DNA from: Psychrobacter sp. JB385
GTDB lineage: Bacteria; Pseudomonadota; Gammaproteobacteria; Pseudomonadales; Moraxellaceae
DNA: 64,000 nucleotides
NCBI RefSeq assembly: GCF_900163785.1
Contig: NZ_FUKN01000001.1
Coordinates: 1-64,000 of the forward strand
Direction of reading: 5' to 3'
The notes under the pieces are model-generated. The model ran no database searches, had not been told where the DNA came from, and worked only from the letters and a program-made list of their open reading frames with translations. Positions within the stretch are counted from its first letter, which is position 1, and each line of letters starts with the position of its first letter. Both the position numbers and the translations under genes were made by a program. Shown piece by piece: positions 20,166 to 32,780 of the stretch.

Positions 20166-22526
20166 ATGACAGTACGCAATAACAAGGTAATGATGATGAG
20201 CAACCGCGTGTCTTCTGCTTTTGCCATTTCAGCATTGGCAATCAGTATGGTAGCAGTGAGTAGCAGTGCCCATGCTGCACAGCGTATTAACAACATCTCT
20301 GTGGTACAAACGGCGCCTGCTGTAACACAAATGCGTTTGGGTTTTGCAGGCGCGCCAGTATTACCTGCCGCTTATCAGCTTGATGATCCGAGTCGTTTGG
20401 TACTAGATTTTGAACAGGTACAAAACGGCTTGGTAAGCCGTTTTAATGAGTACAATGTTGGGATGGTCAATGAGGTCACTACTTTAAGTAGCGACAGTAC
20501 CACGCGTCTTATTGTTGGTCTTAAACAGTCAGGTAATTATACGACAGAGATTGAAGGTAACGATCTACTACTCACCATCACAGATCCTGCTCGCCCTGCT
20601 GTGACTAATGACCCGGTTCAAGACGTAATCAATAACAGCAATGCGATGACGACCACGGCAGTTGTGACACCAATCGTTGAGACCAGCGTTGCCCCTGTTG
20701 CTGCGGTTCGTACAACCAGCACGGCGGTAGTAAAAAATGAAGTACCAGCTGATACGATGGTAGTCAGAGTTAATCCATTATTAAACCCGCAACTTGCTTC
20801 TGCACAGGTCAGTAAACAATACAGTTATGATGGTCTGAGCGCAGTTAATTTTTCGGCAGGTAACGATGGTGGCGGTGATGTCAGCATGGTACTTGCCAAC
20901 GAAGCCATTCCAGTAGATGTGCAACGTCAAGGTAATAAACTGGTCGTACGTTTGACTGGCAGTACCGTACCTAGAAACCTGTTACGTCGCTTAAACATCA
21001 ATAGTGGTCTTGTGAGTAGCATTGATACCCAAAACCAAGGCCAAAACGGTGTTATCACTATCAACATGGCGGAAGACTATGAATATCAAGCGTATCAGTC
21101 AGGTAATCAGTTAAATATTAGTATCAGCAAGCCTGAATTGCTACGTGAACCAACGCTTGAAGAAAAAGTGTATAGCGGTGAGCCGCTGTCTATGGAATTC
21201 CAAGACGTCGAAATCCGCAGTGTGTTAGATATTCTAGCGCAGTTTACAGAAATGAATATTGTGGCGAATGATTCGGTCACTGGCAATATTACCTTACGAC
21301 TGATCAATGTACCGTGGGATCAAGCGCTTGATATCATCCTAAAAAGTAAAAACCTAGGCAAACGCGAAAATGGCAACGTCATTTTGGTGGCGCCTGCTAC
21401 TGAACTGGCTGAGCAAGAAGCGCGTGAACTTGAAGCCCAGCAAGCGGTTGAATCTTTTGCCCCACTGCGTACTGAATACATTCGTCTGAGCTATGCTAAA
21501 GCCCAAGATGTATTAACTCTGATTTCTCAGGGTAGTGGAGCGACTGGTGGCGCCAGTAGTAGCGGTATTGCAAACCGTGCCAATGACAACAATACATTGT
21601 TGTCCGATCGCGGAACGGTAACGGTTGACGAGCGTACCAATACTTTAATCGTTAAAGATGTCGCCAATAGCATTGAGAATATTCGCACATTGATTGGGAA
21701 AATTGATATTCCTGTGCGTCAAGTTATGATTGAAGCGCGTATCGTAAGTGCTACTGATAGCTTTAGTAAAGAGATTGGTGTGCGTTGGGGTATTTTATCC
21801 AACGGTGCGGCCAATAATCGCAGCTTATTGGTGGGCGGTAGCGATCAAACCTTATGGGATTTGAAAAACTTCGACGTAGAGACGACAACGGTCAATGGTC
21901 AGACCGTTTCTTATCCTTCGTACGATATTAGCCGTCCTGATAATTTAAACGTTGATTTAGGAGTGGCTAACCCAGCAGGTAGCATCGCTTTTGGTCTACT
22001 TAGCCTGTCTGATGTGATGCTTGATCTTGAACTATCAGCATTGCAAGCAGACAACCGCGGTGAGGTTATTTCTACGCCGAAAGTTTTGACAGCTGATAAG
22101 CAAACGGCAAAAGTCTCTTCTGGTACTCAGATTCCTTATCAAGAAGCATCAGCAAGCGGCGCAACTACAACCAGCTTTAGAGAAGCGGCATTAAGTCTAG
22201 AGGCGACACCAAATATTACGCCTGATGGTAAAATTGGTTTGCAGTTGCTGATCACTAACGGTACGCCAGTATTTACCAATGGTATTGTTGCTATCAATGA
22301 AGACTCTATCTCAACCAATGTGACTGTAGAAGATGGTCAAACCGTGGTGCTGGGTGGAATCTTTAGAAACCGTACCAATAATGATGTGAGTAAAGTACCT
22401 TTCTTAGGAGACTTGCCCTATATTGGCCGCGCCTTCCGTAAAGATGTGCGTAACAATAACAAAGAAGAGCTATTGATATTTATTACACCAAAACTCATCA
22501 ATGACGGTGTTAGCCGCTTGAATTAA
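20166..22526 (+). CDS. pilQ: Type IV pilus secretin PilQ
   Basis: The outer-membrane secretin that lets the pilus fibre through. A signal peptide ends near SSAHA (about residue 38). Two AMIN peptidoglycan-binding domains (about 42-125 and 220-325) are followed by the STN/N0 domain (about 345-410, with LSMEFQDVEIRSVLDILAQF), the N1 domain and the secretin core (about 515-785). The core contains QVMIEARIVSA, VISTPKVLTADKQTAKVSSG and VPFLGDLPYIG. GAGGA precedes ATG by nine bases. 786 residues fits the family. A terminator follows. Confidence 0.97.
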   Translation: MTVRNNKVMMMSNRVSSAFAISALAISMVAVSSSAHAAQRINNISVVQTAPAVTQMRLGFAGAPVLPAAYQLDDPSRLVLDFEQVQNGLVSRFNEYNVGMVNEVTTLSSDSTTRLIVGLKQSGNYTTEIEGNDLLLTITDPARPAVTNDPVQDVINNSNAMTTTAVVTPIVETSVAPVAAVRTTSTAVVKNEVPADTMVVRVNPLLNPQLASAQVSKQYSYDGLSAVNFSAGNDGGGDVSMVLANEAIPVDVQRQGNKLVVRLTGSTVPRNLLRRLNINSGLVSSIDTQNQGQNGVITINMAEDYEYQAYQSGNQLNISISKPELLREPTLEEKVYSGEPLSMEFQDVEIRSVLDILAQFTEMNIVANDSVTGNITLRLINVPWDQALDIILKSKNLGKRENGNVILVAPATELAEQEARELEAQQAVESFAPLRTEYIRLSYAKAQDVLTLISQGSGATGGASSSGIANRANDNNTLLSDRGTVTVDERTNTLIVKDVANSIENIRTLIGKIDIPVRQVMIEARIVSATDSFSKEIGVRWGILSNGAANNRSLLVGGSDQTLWDLKNFDVETTTVNGQTVSYPSYDISRPDNLNVDLGVANPAGSIAFGLLSLSDVMLDLELSALQADNRGEVISTPKVLTADKQTAKVSSGTQIPYQEASASGATTTSFREAALSLEATPNITPDGKIGLQLLITNGTPVFTNGIVAINEDSISTNVTVEDGQTVVLGGIFRNRTNNDVSKVPFLGDLPYIGRAFRKDVRNNNKEELLIFITPKLINDGVSRLN

Positions 22527-22550
22527 GCAGCTACTGATGGATTTTTACTT

Positions 22551-22581
22551 AAAAAGGCAAGCAGTGATGCTTGCTTTTTTT
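22551..22581 (+). terminator. Terminator of pilMNOPQ
   Basis: GCAAGCA and TGCTTGC around GTGA, followed by seven T. It separates the pilus genes from aroK. Confidence 0.9.
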
Positions 22582-22670
22582 ACGCATGACTTTTGAGCAG
22601 TACGCACAATAATCATGACTGCTTACTAGCCAGAATATCAATGACGTTGTATCATACCTAATTTAGCTGA

Positions 22671-23240
22671 GTGAGTATTATGGTGGAGGAATTACCGTCG
22701 GTGTTTTTAGTAGGACCGATGGGAGCAGGGAAGACCACGATCGGTAAATTGCTTGCCAAGCAATTAGGGCGCTCTTTTGTAGACAGTGATTGGTATATTG
22801 AGTCTCAGACAGGGGCGGATATTGCTTGGATCTTTGCTAAAGAGGGCGAAGCTGGGTTTCGGGAGCGTGAAACACGAGCCATTGATGAGTTGACTCAAAA
22901 AAATCAAATTGTCTTAGCGACTGGCGGCGGCGCAGTCATGTGTGCCGAAAACCGAGAGTTTTTAAGGCAACGTGGTATCGTGGTCTATTTGAATGCACCA
23001 GTTGATGTGCAAATGGCACGTACTGCCAAAGACAAAACAAGACCATTACTACAACAGCCCAATCCCAGAAAAATCTTGCAAGAACTGTACAATAAACGCG
23101 ATCCCTTATATCGCCAAGTTGCACATATCATTATGCCGACCGGTCATACTTATCCACGCCACATGGTGAATCAGCTCTTACAGCAGCTGAGCGCATTTAT
23201 TCCTTCTATCTCTAAAGAACCAGAACCCAAAGAAGAGTAA
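22671..23240 (+). CDS. aroK: Shikimate kinase
   Basis: Phosphorylates shikimate to shikimate 3-phosphate in aromatic amino acid synthesis. The P-loop is GPMGAGKTT at residues 15-23, and the shikimate-binding motifs DSDWYIE, FRERE and ATGGGAV follow in order. The lid Arg lies in KDKTRPLL. 189 residues. GTG at 22671 gives MSIMVEELPS; the in-frame ATG at 22680 is an equally possible start. aroK followed by aroB downstream of pilQ is the classical order. Confidence 0.96.
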   Translation: MSIMVEELPSVFLVGPMGAGKTTIGKLLAKQLGRSFVDSDWYIESQTGADIAWIFAKEGEAGFRERETRAIDELTQKNQIVLATGGGAVMCAENREFLRQRGIVVYLNAPVDVQMARTAKDKTRPLLQQPNPRKILQELYNKRDPLYRQVAHIIMPTGHTYPRHMVNQLLQQLSAFIPSISKEPEPKEE

Positions 23241-23317
23241 GACTGACGAACGACTGATGGTAGAGTCATGCGACGTCTTCTGCTTTTACTTTATTACATA
23301 CGTTTAGGGAGTATTCA

Positions 23318-24421
23318 ATGTCATTGTTTCAGGATGGCTTAACGGTTCATACGCAAAGCCATGATTATCCCATTGTCATCACTGAAAAAACAGTGACAGA
23401 GCACGACAGTATGGCGAAGCAAATTGTCCCTTATATTGTTGGTCGCCAAGTACTGATTGTCACGAATGATACAGTAGCACCTTTATATTTAAACGCGTTA
23501 GAAGAAGAGTTGGCAGGGCAGTTTACAGTTAAGGTATGTGTGCTGCCAGATGGTGAGCAGTATAAGAATCAGGATAGTATCAACCAAATTTATGACGCGC
23601 TAATGGCTGAGCATTTTAATCGTGATGTCACACTGATCGCGCTTGGCGGCGGGGTAGTTGGTGATATGACAGGTTTTGCCGCGGCAAGCTTTATGCGCGG
23701 TGTGAATTTTATCCAGATTCCAACGACGCTATTGTCACAAGTAGATTCAAGCGTCGGTGGTAAGACAGGTATCAATCATGCTCAGGGCAAAAACATGATT
23801 GGTGCCTTTTGGCAGCCGCAAATGGTACTTGCTGATATGAGTACGCTGAAAACATTGCCTGCGCGTGAGCTATCTGCAGGACTTGCTGAAGTGATTAAAT
23901 ACGCCCTCATCATGGATGAGGCGTTTTTGACATGGCTTGAAGACAACCTACCTGCCATGATGGCACTAGATCTGGCGGTACTTGGCGAGGCAGTAAAACG
24001 CTGCTGTCAGTATAAGGCCGATATCGTGGCGCAAGACGAAAGAGAGTCAGGCGTGCGTGCATTGTTGAACTTTGGACATACCTTTGGACATGTGATTGAA
24101 ACCCATCAAGGCTACGGCAATTGGCTCCATGGCGAGGCAGTTGCAGCTGGCATGGTACAAGCGGCTGAGCTGTCACAAAAACTTGGTTGGTTAACGACCG
24201 AGGAGGTTGCTCGTGTTAAACGTATTTTAACGCTAGCCAATTTGCCCACCACACCGCCATCTATTGATGTACAAACGGCATTGAACTTGATGGGGCATGA
24301 TAAAAAAGTGAAACACGGACAAATCCGCCTTATTTTGTTAAAATCATTAGGCAAGGCTGTCTTAACCAATGAGTTTGACACCAATCTTTTGACTGACGTT
24401 TTATCGCAACATAGCGAATGA
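23318..24421 (+). CDS. aroB: 3-dehydroquinate synthase
   Basis: Converts DAHP to 3-dehydroquinate, step two of the shikimate pathway, using NAD and a divalent metal. The protein has DGEQYKN near residue 70, the nucleotide-binding [15 protein letters not shown] near residue 108, and the metal-binding His residues in [12 protein letters not shown] and [10 protein letters not shown]. 367 residues is normal. It sits 77 bases after aroK and probably belongs to the same transcript. Confidence 0.97.
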   Translation: MSLFQDGLTVHTQSHDYPIVITEKTVTEHDSMAKQIVPYIVGRQVLIVTNDTVAPLYLNALEEELAGQFTVKVCVLPDGEQYKNQDSINQIYDALMAEHFNRDVTLIALGGGVVGDMTGFAAASFMRGVNFIQIPTTLLSQVDSSVGGKTGINHAQGKNMIGAFWQPQMVLADMSTLKTLPARELSAGLAEVIKYALIMDEAFLTWLEDNLPAMMALDLAVLGEAVKRCCQYKADIVAQDERESGVRALLNFGHTFGHVIETHQGYGNWLHGEAVAAGMVQAAELSQKLGWLTTEEVARVKRILTLANLPTTPPSIDVQTALNLMGHDKKVKHGQIRLILLKSLGKAVLTNEFDTNLLTDVLSQHSE

Positions 24422-24551
24422 TATATTAAGTGACCAACGCGCGTAAATGTTCATTGCGCGTCACCATTTAGCATATATTGGTCAGCCATAACGTTAGTTG
24501 AACACGCATTTATTTCATGCGGTTACCTATATTTTTACCAAGGATATTTTC

Positions 24552-25640
24552 ATGGCTGCTTTAAGATCGACGCCTCGTACCGCTAGCCAATCCTATCGCC
24601 GACAAGCTTTGATATGGCTAGTCGCAACCTTACTACTGGGTGTGGTCACAGCATTACTTTGGATGTTGAGTCAGACACCAGCGATGGGTGCTAAAATCGA
24701 AAATGCCCCGATATCGACACCGCAAGCCCTGAGTACTGAGCTTAAACAGCCATTGAAAATCGAATCATTGCATGAGCTGGATACAGATGTGCAGCCTATC
24801 AGTTTTGATACGACGGTTCGGGATTTGCGCAACTACCCCAAAGAGTTTAAAGATAAACGTTATCTGCTGGCCAATAAGGGTAAGTGGACAGTGCAGGTCA
24901 TGAATGTGGCTGAAAATGACGTGATTGTCAGTTATTTAGAAGGTCGTGACGACCGCGAAAAATTCGCTTACTTCCGTTATCTCGATGATGAGAAGCAAGT
25001 GCGCTATATGCTCACCTATGGCATCATGAGCAGCCCGCAAGAAGCGATTGGCGCCGCAAAACTCATTGACTTTAAACTGCCCAATAACGTGCGCGTGTTG
25101 CCAGAAGAGATCAATCGTTATGTGGGTATCATCGATAACTACGAGCGTCCTGATCCTGTCAAAGACTTGAGTACCAAACGCACCCGTTCTGTGAATCTAA
25201 AGCCCACCAAACGTGAAGTACCTGTGCGTCAGCAAACACAAGAAACTAATGATGCGGCTGATCAAAACACAGGAAACAACACCAATCAGAGCAATCAATC
25301 ATCAACGCGCTATAGTGAAGAAAGTATTCGCCAGTCAGCTGATACTTCTGATACGTTATCTGTTACAGAAGAGCGCATCGTTGGTTTTGATGAGCGCACT
25401 ACATCTGCACCGCCTAAGAGCGAAGAGGGCGCTGCCAAACCTGCGAGCCAAGACAACAAAAAACCGTCAGGATCTGAGGCAGATAACGGCGCTGCTAAAA
25501 AACCGCCAGTCGTACCCGCTCCTAAGCAGCCAACTACCAACGGTAACGCAAATTCGAACAGTACCAGCAGGAACGCCAATGCGGCTCCTAAGGCTAACCC
25601 TGATAGTATGAAAGCGCTGATTGAAGATAAGAACAACTAG
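24552..25640 (+). CDS. SPOR-domain membrane protein
   Basis: A 362-residue bitopic protein with one membrane helix (about 19-39) and a SPOR-like domain at about 108-192 (KWTVQVMNVAENDVIV through LPEEINRYVG). SPOR domains bind denuded peptidoglycan at division sites. In enterobacteria the SPOR protein DamX likewise follows aroB, so this is a positional counterpart. ATG at 24552 was chosen because AAGGA lies eight bases upstream; the longer frame opens with TTG at 24498. Unusually, the SPOR-like domain is followed by about 170 low-complexity residues rich in Asn, Ser, Thr, Pro and Lys. Confidence 0.75.
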   Translation: MAALRSTPRTASQSYRRQALIWLVATLLLGVVTALLWMLSQTPAMGAKIENAPISTPQALSTELKQPLKIESLHELDTDVQPISFDTTVRDLRNYPKEFKDKRYLLANKGKWTVQVMNVAENDVIVSYLEGRDDREKFAYFRYLDDEKQVRYMLTYGIMSSPQEAIGAAKLIDFKLPNNVRVLPEEINRYVGIIDNYERPDPVKDLSTKRTRSVNLKPTKREVPVRQQTQETNDAADQNTGNNTNQSNQSSTRYSEESIRQSADTSDTLSVTEERIVGFDERTTSAPPKSEEGAAKPASQDNKKPSGSEADNGAAKKPPVVPAPKQPTTNGNANSNSTSRNANAAPKANPDSMKALIEDKNN

Positions 25641-25684
25641 TATGTAATGGTTGCTGTTATTCAGTCATAATAAGAAGTACAAAG

Positions 25685-25718
25685 AACCCACGAGTAGACA
25701 TACTGAGTGGGTTTTTTT
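25685..25718 (+). terminator. Intrinsic terminator after the SPOR gene
   Basis: AACCCAC and GTGGGTT around a 15-base loop, followed by further T. It ends the aroK-aroB-SPOR unit. Confidence 0.8.
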
Positions 25719-26544
25719 GTGGGCTTTATTATTTAACTATAACGGTATTCAACTATGTTGGAAGGGTTTTATTAATGCTGCCCAACCTGTAATGATTACT
25801 CTATTTGAGGCCAAGAAACGTTACTCTAATTTAGTGCCAGATTAGTATTTTCTTTTGTCTTATAACCAATAGGAATACGTAGTCTTACAAAATATGGCTA
25901 ATGAATTGATAGAAAAGACTAGATTTTTTCCAAATCATTAACTAATATAACTGTGGGCGACGTTCTGTATAGTTATCGTAAAAACTGTATATTTAACAAT
26001 TATTTAGTAAGGTTTTTGGCATTTATAGAACATTTTACTAAAACTTGTTGTCTCAAGCGTGGCTACTTGCGTTTTGTATTAAAACGCTCATAAGTGGTCC
26101 AACCTCTCTTATAGTCGCTTTGATTAGGGTGACTAAAGCGCTTGAATACAGAGCGTCAGATATTCAAAACCAATCGAATGCACTGTCATTCAAAGCCTTG
26201 CTTAGCAGTTTTAAGCGCTAGGCATGACACAGTGACAAGCGTTACTCAAGATGCGATAGTACATCATTGATGAATGAATAACGGATATACAGGGTCGTAT
26301 TTCCTCCCATTGTAAAGGGTTACTGCTGACTGCCTGTTGATATCCCAATTATCCGTCAAAACATCATCTAATAACTGGAAAGGGTGAGTTTTAATTTTCC
26401 TCTCCAAATATGATGTGTATGAGCATCACGCCATTTATTAATGTTGATATACGAATATTAATTATCAGCCCGTTCTGCCTACGGGTGTCAGCTTATGTGC
26501 CGCATTGGATATATACGCTACCCGTTTACTTAAAAGGACCAGCT
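25719..26544 (+). other. Long leader region upstream of gltB
   Basis: About 825 bases hold no convincing gene. Two hairpins can be seen: GCGTTTT/AAAACGC around 26074-26092, and CGCTTT/AAAGCG around 26117-26141. A frame that extends gltB upstream to 26410 lacks a good ribosome binding site and would add residues unlike any GltB. The region may hold the gltBD promoter and control sites, but no hexamer pair stood out. Confidence 0.5.
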
Positions 26545-29500
26545 ATGTCAATGATTTCCTCGCAAACCCACCTGGCCACGCCAGATGATTTTTCTGATAA
26601 TTGCGGTTTTGGTTTGATTGCTCACATTGAGGGTGAAGCCAGCCACAATTTGGTAAAAACTGCTATTCATAGCTTGAGCTGTATGACCCACCGCGGCGGT
26701 GTTGCTGCTGACGGTAGAACGGGCGACGGTTGTGGCCTATTATTGGCAATGCCAACCAAATTTTTTAAAAATATTGCCGCTGAACAGCAATTCGTCGTGA
26801 CGGATAATTTTGCCGTGGGCATGGTATTCGTGAATACGGACGAGACAAAAGCCAACCATAGCCAGCAAGTGCTAAACGAGGAGCTGGTGGCACAAGGGCT
26901 AGACGTCGCTGGTTGGCGCGATGTACCACTTGATTTGAGTATTGTCGGCGAGATTGGTCGTGAGACATTACCAGATTTTAAGCAAGTATTTGTGAATGCG
27001 GCTGATGATTTGGCAGCAGATGACTTCAATCGTAAGCTGTTTGTTGCGCGTAAAAAAGCAGAGCAGCGTCTGACTGAAGATGAGTTGTTTTATGTTTGCT
27101 CATTGAGCTGCCAGACGATTATTTATAAAGGTCTGGTGATGCCATCAGACTTGCCAGCCTTCTTTTTAGATTTACAAGATGAGCGTTTGGCCTCTCACAT
27201 TGTGGTCTTTCATCAGCGTTTTTCAACCAATACACTACCGCGCTGGCCACTGGCGCAGCCATTCCGCTATCTTGCTCACAATGGCGAGCTAAATACCATT
27301 ACAGGTAACCGTAATTGGTCTGAAGCACGCACACCAAAGCTAAAATCTAAAAAATTGCCTGAGTTGAATCAGCTAACCCCTCTAGTAAATAGCACAGGCT
27401 CAGACTCCTCAAGCTTAGACAATATGCTTGAAGTACTGATGTCAGGTGGCATGAATCTGTTCCACGCAATGTCAATCCTAGTACCACCAGCATGGCAGAA
27501 TGTCGATAGCATGGATATGGACTTGCGCGCATTTTATGAGTTTTACTCGCAGCATATGGAAGCGTGGGATGGTCCAGCAGGTCTAGTGATTCAAGACGGA
27601 CGTTATGCTGTTTGTATGCTGGATCGTAACGGCCTACGTCCATCGCGCTGGGTAACGACCAAAAATGGTTATATCACGGTCGCCTCTGAGGTTGGCGTTT
27701 GGGATTATGCGCCACAAGATGTATTGGCAAAGGGTCGCGTTGGTCCAGGTCAAATGCTGGTTATTGATACATTGACGGGTCAAATTTTAGATACCAAAGC
27801 CATTGCAACCCTACTCAAAAAGGCGCATCCATATCGCAAATGGCTGCGTGAAGAGGCAACACGTATTCGTGATGATGAGCGTTTGGAAGAAACCTTGGCA
27901 GCGCAGTCTTGCCGCGGTGATAAGCTAAAAGCCTTACAAAAGATGTATCACATCACCAACGAAGAGCGTACAGAAATCATTCGTCCCAATGCCGAAAACG
28001 GTCAAGAGCCAGTGGGTTCGATGGGTGATGACACGCCGATGGCGGTACTGTCGCAGCAAATCCGCCATGTCGGTGACTTCTTCCGTCAGCAGTTTGCGCA
28101 GGTAACCAATCCACCGATTGACCCATTACGTGAATCTATCGTAATGTCATTACAAACGTGCCTAGGCGCTGAAACCAATGTGTTTGCGCCTTCAGCAAGA
28201 GACGCGCACCGTATTATCTTATCGTCGCCAGTATTGTCAGCCAGTAAAATGCAGCAGCTTGAAACGTTGAATGATCCAGCGTTCAAGACCGCTCGTATTG
28301 ATTTGAACTATGATCGCACCTTGGGCTTGTCTGATGCTATTAAGAGTATCTGTGAGCAGGTGGAGAGCAGCATCCGTGCTGGTAATACATTGATCGTACT
28401 GTCTGATAAAGCCATCGATGCAGACAAAGTGCCTGCCAACGCGATCATGGTGACAGGCGCTGTGCATCACTATCTGATTGCCCGCGGTATTCGTACCGAT
28501 GCCAACTTGATTGTGGAGACAGGTCTTGCCCGTGACTCGCATCAAGTGGCGGTATTGATTGGCTTTGGTGCGACCTGTATTTATCCATACTTAGCCTACG
28601 ATGTCATTGATGATTTGGTCGCAACAGGTGAGCTGCTCGGCGATCCGATTCAAGCGAGAGTGAATTTCCGTAAAGGCTTGGATAAAGGGTTATTAAAAAT
28701 CTTATCAAAAATGGGTATCTCTACCATTGTGTCTTATCGCGGTGCTCAATTGTTTGAAGCAGTCGGGCTGTCTGAAGAAGTCGTAAACTTATGCTTTAAA
28801 GGGGTGCAAAGCCGTATTAAAGGCGCAACTTTTGAAGATTTGGCAGCCGATCAAGCGCAATTGGCAGCGAATGCTTTTAAACGCCGTGCACCACTGGATC
28901 AAGGCGGTTTGCTCAAGTTTGTCTTTAACAAAGAGTACCATGCCTTCAATCCAGACGTGATCAACAGCTTGCACACGGCGGTACGCACAGGCGACTATGA
29001 GAATTATCGTCAGTATGCCAATCTGGTCAATAGCCGCCCAGTCGCGACGTTGCGTGATTTATTGCAGTTGAAGACGGACAACAGTATTGATGTTAATGAT
29101 GTTGAAGACATCTCTGAGATTTTGACGCGTTTTGATTCAGCAGGCATGTCATTGGGAGCATTGTCTCCTGAAGCGCACGAAGCCATTGCCATGGCGATGA
29201 ACACCATCGGTGGACGCTCGAACTCTGGTGAAGGCGGTGAAGATCCAGCCCGCTATGGTACGCTACGCAACTCTAAAATCAAGCAAGTTGCTTCGGGTCG
29301 TTTTGGGGTGACGCCAGCATACCTGCGCTCAGCAGAAGTGATGCAAATCAAAGTCGCTCAAGGCGCAAAACCAGGTGAAGGGGGTCAGCTACCAGGTGGT
29401 AAGGTCAACGCGTTGATTGCGCGCTTGCGTTACTCTGTACCAGGGGTGACGCTGATTTCACCACCGCCGCATCACGATATTTACTCTATCGAAGATTTGG

Positions 29501-31008
29501 CGCAGCTGATTTTTGATTTAAAGCAAGTCAACCCAGATGCTTTGGTATCGGTAAAATTGGTCTCACGCCCTGGCGTTGGTACCATCGCAACAGGGGTGGC
29601 AAAAGCCTACGCGGATTTGATTACCATCTCAGGTTATGATGGCGGTACAGCGGCGTCTCCACTGTCATCTATTCATCATGCAGGCTCACCGTGGGAGCTT
29701 GGACTGGCTGAGACTCATCAGTCGTTACGTGTCAATGGACTGCGTGATAAAGTCCGTGTACAAACGGATGGCGGCTTGAAGACGGGTCTTGATGTGGTAA
29801 AAGCGGCGATTCTTGGCGCAGAAAGTTTCGGTTTTGGTACCACACCGATGATTGCGGTTGGTTGTAAATACCTACGTATCTGTCACCTTAACAACTGCCC
29901 GACAGGCGTTGCCACACAAAAAGCCATGTTGCGCGATGATCATTTCATTGGCGAGGCTGAGATGTTAATCAACTTCTTCAAATTCGTCGCAACTGAGACA
30001 CGTGAGTGGCTTGCAGTACTGGGCGTTCGTAGTATGGAAGAGTTGGTTGGACGTACAGATTTGCTTGAAGTGTTAGAGGGTAATACCGATAAACAGCGTC
30101 ATCTTGATTTAACGCCATTATTGTTCAGTCATCCAGCAGCAGAGGGTAAAGCGCAAACGTGTCAAGTAGCACGAAACGAGCCTTTTGATAAAGGTTTACT
30201 CGCTGAGCAGATGATCAGTGATATGTTATTAAGTATTCGTCAAGGCACAGGCGGCGACTATAGCTATTATGTTGGTAACTGTGACCGCTCTATCGGCGCT
30301 CGTATTTCTGGCGAAATTGCTCAATTGTGGGGCAATCTTGGTATGAGTGATATGCCAATCAAACTGCACCTGACAGGCACAGCAGGGCAGAGTTTGGGCG
30401 TTTGGAATGCTGGCGGTTTGAATATTGAGCTTGAAGGCGATGCCAACGATTACGTCGGTAAAGGCATGGCAGGTGGCGAGATTGTCATTTATCCACCAAA
30501 AGACTCAAGCTTTAACGCACAAGACACCGCCATCATTGGCAATACCTGCTTGTATGGTGCCACTGGTGGTAAATTGTATGCAGCGGGTACAGCAGGTGAG
30601 CGTTTTGCGGTTCGTAACTCTGGTACGCATGCCGTCATTGAAGGCACTGGTGATCATTGCTGTGAATATATGACAGGGGGCATCGTTACCATATTGGGCC
30701 GCACTGGTCTGAATTTTGGTGCAGGCATGACAGGCGGTTTCGCTTACGTGCTCGACATGGATGGTGATTTCTTTGATCGCTGCAACCATGAGCTGATTGA
30801 TTTGAACCGTATCTCAAGCGAGCAAACGGAAGAGCATCGTATTTACTTACAACGAGTGATCAAAACGCATGTAGACAAAACTGGCAGTGCATGGGGTCAG
30901 ACGATATTGGCTGATTTTGAACATTACATTCGTAAGTTTTACTTAGTGAAGCCAAAAGCGGCGAACATTGCGAGCCTTCTTAAAACCACCATGGCTGATC
31001 CTCAATAG
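26545..31008 (+). CDS. gltB: Glutamate synthase (NADPH) large subunit
   Basis: Transfers the amide of glutamine to 2-oxoglutarate, giving two glutamates, together with GltD. ATG at 26545 follows AAAGGA by seven bases and gives 1487 residues, the normal size. The class II amidotransferase domain opens at Cys20 (NCGFGL), expected to be exposed by removal of the first 19 residues. The FMN-binding synthase domain follows. The 3Fe-4S cysteines are Cys1107, Cys1113 and Cys1118 ([12 protein letters not shown]). The C-terminal beta-helix domain contains GGxxG repeats such as [14 protein letters not shown]. gltD is next on the same strand. Confidence 0.97.
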   Translation: MSMISSQTHLATPDDFSDNCGFGLIAHIEGEASHNLVKTAIHSLSCMTHRGGVAADGRTGDGCGLLLAMPTKFFKNIAAEQQFVVTDNFAVGMVFVNTDETKANHSQQVLNEELVAQGLDVAGWRDVPLDLSIVGEIGRETLPDFKQVFVNAADDLAADDFNRKLFVARKKAEQRLTEDELFYVCSLSCQTIIYKGLVMPSDLPAFFLDLQDERLASHIVVFHQRFSTNTLPRWPLAQPFRYLAHNGELNTITGNRNWSEARTPKLKSKKLPELNQLTPLVNSTGSDSSSLDNMLEVLMSGGMNLFHAMSILVPPAWQNVDSMDMDLRAFYEFYSQHMEAWDGPAGLVIQDGRYAVCMLDRNGLRPSRWVTTKNGYITVASEVGVWDYAPQDVLAKGRVGPGQMLVIDTLTGQILDTKAIATLLKKAHPYRKWLREEATRIRDDERLEETLAAQSCRGDKLKALQKMYHITNEERTEIIRPNAENGQEPVGSMGDDTPMAVLSQQIRHVGDFFRQQFAQVTNPPIDPLRESIVMSLQTCLGAETNVFAPSARDAHRIILSSPVLSASKMQQLETLNDPAFKTARIDLNYDRTLGLSDAIKSICEQVESSIRAGNTLIVLSDKAIDADKVPANAIMVTGAVHHYLIARGIRTDANLIVETGLARDSHQVAVLIGFGATCIYPYLAYDVIDDLVATGELLGDPIQARVNFRKGLDKGLLKILSKMGISTIVSYRGAQLFEAVGLSEEVVNLCFKGVQSRIKGATFEDLAADQAQLAANAFKRRAPLDQGGLLKFVFNKEYHAFNPDVINSLHTAVRTGDYENYRQYANLVNSRPVATLRDLLQLKTDNSIDVNDVEDISEILTRFDSAGMSLGALSPEAHEAIAMAMNTIGGRSNSGEGGEDPARYGTLRNSKIKQVASGRFGVTPAYLRSAEVMQIKVAQGAKPGEGGQLPGGKVNALIARLRYSVPGVTLISPPPHHDIYSIEDLAQLIFDLKQVNPDALVSVKLVSRPGVGTIATGVAKAYADLITISGYDGGTAASPLSSIHHAGSPWELGLAETHQSLRVNGLRDKVRVQTDGGLKTGLDVVKAAILGAESFGFGTTPMIAVGCKYLRICHLNNCPTGVATQKAMLRDDHFIGEAEMLINFFKFVATETREWLAVLGVRSMEELVGRTDLLEVLEGNTDKQRHLDLTPLLFSHPAAEGKAQTCQVARNEPFDKGLLAEQMISDMLLSIRQGTGGDYSYYVGNCDRSIGARISGEIAQLWGNLGMSDMPIKLHLTGTAGQSLGVWNAGGLNIELEGDANDYVGKGMAGGEIVIYPPKDSSFNAQDTAIIGNTCLYGATGGKLYAAGTAGERFAVRNSGTHAVIEGTGDHCCEYMTGGIVTILGRTGLNFGAGMTGGFAYVLDMDGDFFDRCNHELIDLNRISSEQTEEHRIYLQRVIKTHVDKTGSAWGQTILADFEHYIRKFYLVKPKAANIASLLKTTMADPQ

Positions 31009-31114
31009 AGGGTCTGTTATGACTTTGATTGGTCATTTAGCAATAGGTTTTTAGAGGTATTTTAACTCACAGGTTTTAAGCAGGTAAGTGACAACAGCTG
31101 CCCACGCGTCTTAA

Positions 31115-32594
<1,480 letters not shown>

Positions 32595-32596
<2 letters not shown>

Positions 32597-32612
32597 GTAA
32601 AAGCTTTTACTT
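32595..32612. repeat. Perfect 18-bp palindrome after gltD
   Basis: AAGTAAAAGCTTTTACTT overlaps the last two bases of the gltD stop codon. It is immediately upstream of the terminator and may add stability to the mRNA 3' end. Confidence 0.5.
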
Positions 32613-32636
32613 AAAGTAGTCATGAGCTTTGACCTC

Positions 32637-32678
32637 AAGCGTCTTTTGTCTTTTAATAGGCAAAAGACGTTTTTTTTT
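32637..32678 (+). terminator. Terminator of gltBD
   Basis: CGTCTTTTG and CAAAAGACG form a perfect stem around a 12-base loop, followed by nine T. Confidence 0.9.
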
Positions 32679-32780
32679 GAGAATGGCTTTGTAAATACAG
32701 ATGTGGCTGCTAGCATGTTCACTTGTAGCTTGTCATTTATCTTCCTGATTCTAACCATCAACTAACAAGAGTGGTTTTGC

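Noticed and set aside
25651-25845. 64-codon plus-strand frame after the SPOR gene
   Set aside because: It runs straight through the intrinsic terminator at 25685-25718 and has no Shine-Dalgarno.
26410-26544. N-terminal extension of gltB
   Set aside because: The extra 45 residues are not GltB-like and a good ribosome binding site precedes the ATG at 26545.
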